Origin: CAYUAI01 sp964442745
Lineage (GTDB): Bacteria > Pseudomonadota > Gammaproteobacteria > S012-40
Direction: 5' to 3'
NCBI GenBank assembly: GCA_964442745.1
Contig: CAYUAI010000061.1
Span: forward strand, 1 to 25,307
Length of the DNA: 25,307 bases
Positions 23,780 to 25,307 of the stretch are shown here, piece by piece. Below the pieces are notes generated by a model, which ran no database searches, had not been told where the DNA came from, and saw nothing but the letters and a program-made list of their open reading frames with translations. Within the stretch, counting starts at the first letter, position 1. Every line of letters starts with the position of its first letter. A program made the translations under genes and the position numbers.

Positions 23780-24820
23780 TTAATAAGGCATGGGATGCTC
23801 GCGTCTAATTTTATCTATTTCTGCCTTAAGCTCTGTCGGCAGCTTAAGAGAAATGGAATCGATATTGTTTTTTAATTGTTCCATGCTGGTCGCACCAATC
23901 AGTGTGGAGCTAACAAAGGGTTGAGCATGAACAAAAGCCAAAGCCATTTGGCAGGCATCCAATTCATAGCGTTTAGCTAACGCCACATATTGGTTAATTG
24001 CGGCCTCAGTCAGAGGATGTGTACGATGCTCTGGGCGGGTCTCAATGGTTATTCGTGCACCTTCTGGACGAGCGCCATTGAGATATTTTCCACTTAATAG
24101 CCCCCTAGATAGCGGTGACCAAGCCAGTAAGCCACAATTTTCATGTAATGCAATTTCACTCAGATCCGGTTCGAAATAACGGCAAAGCAGTGAGTATTCA
24201 TTCTGAATGGAAACAATACGGGGCAGATTATTTTTCTGGGCTAATTGTAACCATTTCATTATTCCCCAAGCGGTTTCATTCGATAAGCCAAAGTGACGAA
24301 TTTTCCCGGCTTGAATTAACGCTTGTATGGTTTGTAAAACCTCTAAAAAATTATCTTCTTCTGCCTGTGGATTAAATTTTGGCGCATAATTCCACACTTG
24401 TCCAAAATGATAGGAGCCTCGATTAGGCCAGTGCAATTGATAAAGATCGATATAATCCGTTTGTAATCTTTTTAGACTGTCTTCAACGGCAAGTTGGATA
24501 TTCTTTTTATCGATAAAATTATTGCCATTTCTGACCCAGGATAAGCCAGGTCCCGCTATCTTGGAGGCAAGAATCACTTTTTCGCGATTTGATCGTGAAG
24601 CAAACCAATTGCCAATGATCGTTTCCGTGCGACCAAATGTTTTGCTACTCGGTGGTATGGCATACATTTCGGCGGTGTCAAAAAAATTGATACCTCGCTC
24701 AAGGGCATAATCCATCTGCTCGAACCCTTCCTCTTGGGTGTTTTGAAGACCCCATGTCATGGTGCCAAGACCAATGAGGCTAATGTCTAATTCTGTTTGA
24801 CCTAATTTTCGATATTCCAT
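23780..24820 (-). CDS. tas: Aldo/keto reductase, Tas family
   Basis: This 346-residue NADP(H)-dependent aldo/keto reductase aligns along its full length with remembered E. coli Tas: MEYRKLGQTELDISLIGLGT, AEMYAIPP, NWFASRSNREKVILASK, DSLKRLQTDYIDLYQLHWP, GKIRHFGLSNETAWGIMKWL, RIVSIQNEYSLL, SGKYLNGARPEGARIT and PFVSSTLIGATSMEQLKNNI. The catalytic tetrad is present: Asp48, Tyr53, Lys87 and His130. It is a cytosolic TIM-barrel enzyme reducing carbonyl compounds; the physiological substrate of Tas is not settled. The start at 24820 gives the normal N-terminus. It is on the opposite strand to hrpB and lies inside the block bounded by the 300-bp direct repeats. Confidence 0.93.
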   Translation of the reverse strand: MEYRKLGQTELDISLIGLGTMTWGLQNTQEEGFEQMDYALERGINFFDTAEMYAIPPSSKTFGRTETIIGNWFASRSNREKVILASKIAGPGLSWVRNGNNFIDKKNIQLAVEDSLKRLQTDYIDLYQLHWPNRGSYHFGQVWNYAPKFNPQAEEDNFLEVLQTIQALIQAGKIRHFGLSNETAWGIMKWLQLAQKNNLPRIVSIQNEYSLLCRYFEPDLSEIALHENCGLLAWSPLSRGLLSGKYLNGARPEGARITIETRPEHRTHPLTEAAINQYVALAKRYELDACQMALAFVHAQPFVSSTLIGATSMEQLKNNIDSISLKLPTELKAEIDKIRREHPMPY

Positions 24821-24875
24821 TGTGGTTCCTATGTGATGAAAAATGAAAGTGATTGAGTGAATACAGTATATATCC

Positions 24876-24968
24876 TAGGAGGCTGTCCGAGAATGGAAGT
24901 GCCAAATCCGTATTTTCATCCTTCATGACGGTTGGTGCGAGGGGTATCCATTTTCGGGCAACCTTCTA
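24876..24968. mobile_element. 93-bp MITE or IS-end pair with 21-bp inverted repeats
   Basis: TAGGAGGCTGTCCGAGAATGG (24876-24896) and the complement of 24948-24968 match at 16 of 21 positions, with a 51-bp centre that lacks coding potential. The terminal GAGGCTGTCCGA-type ends resemble those of IS5-like elements, so this is probably a non-autonomous derivative or the two ends left after internal deletion. It stops 19 bp before the start of the second 300-bp repeat. Confidence 0.6.
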
Positions 24969-24987
24969 AATTACGCGCACCCAATAC

Positions 24988-25288
24988 TTATTGCGATTCA
25001 TAAATTGTTATACTACGAGAGGCTCTGACTTGTGATTGTTTGATAAATTCTTTATAGTTGTTTTTGAATATTGATGAGCGATATTTCGGGTTCGGTATTT
25101 TGATGGTAAAACAAACAGAAATTGATTGTTTTACCAGCGAAAACCGATGAAAGATTTGGCAAAAAAAAGCTAACTTTTTTCGAGTAAAAAATGAGCAATA
25201 GAAAGTTCTCACAACCCTATGAAATTTATAACTTTTGAAAAAGTCAAGGGGGGTTAGAACGATGCCCTGACTAAGAAGGGATTGAGAC
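24988..25288 (+). repeat. 300-bp direct repeat, copy 2 (CRISPR leader-like plus 36-mer)
   Basis: The second copy of 20298-20597. It starts with the end of a lost copy of the membrane-protein gene (IAIHKLLYYERL then TGA at 25024-25026) and continues through the AT-rich leader-like region to the 36-mer at 25253-25288. Presence of the gene end shows a segmental duplication and not convergent leaders. No homologous gene body precedes it; the 93-bp MITE does. Confidence 0.9.
25253..25288 (+). CRISPR. Probable first CRISPR repeat at the window edge
   Basis: A 36-nt unit (GTTAGAACGATGCCCTGA ... AAGGGATTGAGAC) directly follows the leader-like segment. The ATTGAGAC 3' end resembles a type I/III crRNA handle and fixes the direction as leader to the left, spacers to the right. 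The 19 bases after it (25289-25307) are unrelated to the sequence after copy 1 and could be the start of spacer 1. Only one repeat fits in the window, so an array is inferred and not demonstrated; no cas genes are visible. Confidence 0.55.
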
Positions 25289-25307
25289 CCAGCAGCGGGG
25301 TTATATC

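Noticed and set aside
24988..25212. 74-codon minus-strand frame at the right end
   Set aside because: It lies inside the duplicated leader-like segment and is not preserved as an open frame in the other copy.

Overview
The window looks like a chromosomal segment of a moderately AT-rich gammaproteobacterium. HrpB, a Tas-type aldo/keto reductase, a DctQM TRAP transporter and a GlxA-type regulator all fit that group. The transmembrane Ser/Thr kinase and the many decayed IS/intron pieces recall sulfur-oxidiser-like (Thiotrichales) genomes. This placement is inference from gene content; there is no rRNA or tRNA to anchor it, and I saw no credible tRNA.

Layout. Bases 1-1650 are a graveyard of mobile DNA: an 11-bp tandem repeat, the 3' end of an IS200-type tnpA with its right-end hairpins, a second truncated transposase, a broken hicA next to an intact hicB, and the 3' end of a group II intron (maturase C-terminus plus domain V/VI-like RNA). 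Next come a DoxX/MauE-like membrane protein with a glutathione-transferase-like protein (1661-2822), an alpha/beta hydrolase (2942-3940), an unrecognised protein (4623-5519), a membrane-anchored thioredoxin-fold protein without a CXXC site (5824-6354, minus) and a membrane protein with a TerB-like C-terminus (6538-7746).

From 7782 to 15582 everything is on the minus strand: a GT4 glycosyltransferase, TRAP large and small permease subunits without a binding-protein gene, a secreted beta-propeller with its own terminator, and a transmembrane Ser/Thr kinase with a repeat-rich C-terminal half. An outer-membrane barrel protein (16070-16999) then runs convergently into a GAF-GGDEF diguanylate cyclase (16987-18018). 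A DUF4143 pseudogene follows, then a GlxA-type AraC regulator divergent from a seven-helix membrane protein (19622-20338).

The most striking part is the right end. About 300 bp starting inside the 3' end of the 19622-20338 gene is duplicated in direct orientation at 20298-20597 and 24988-25288. Each copy is an AT-rich leader-like stretch ending in a nearly identical 36-nt sequence whose last 8 bases are ATTGAGAC. This is the architecture of a CRISPR leader plus first repeat with a type I/III-like 5' handle. The left copy is a solitary repeat followed within 12 nt by a Rho-independent terminator; the right copy sits at the window edge and may begin a real array. Between them lie hrpB, flanked by two copies of a ~147-bp palindromic REPIN/MITE-like element, a tas-type reductase and a ~93-bp MITE with 21-bp inverted ends. 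No cas genes are present in the window.
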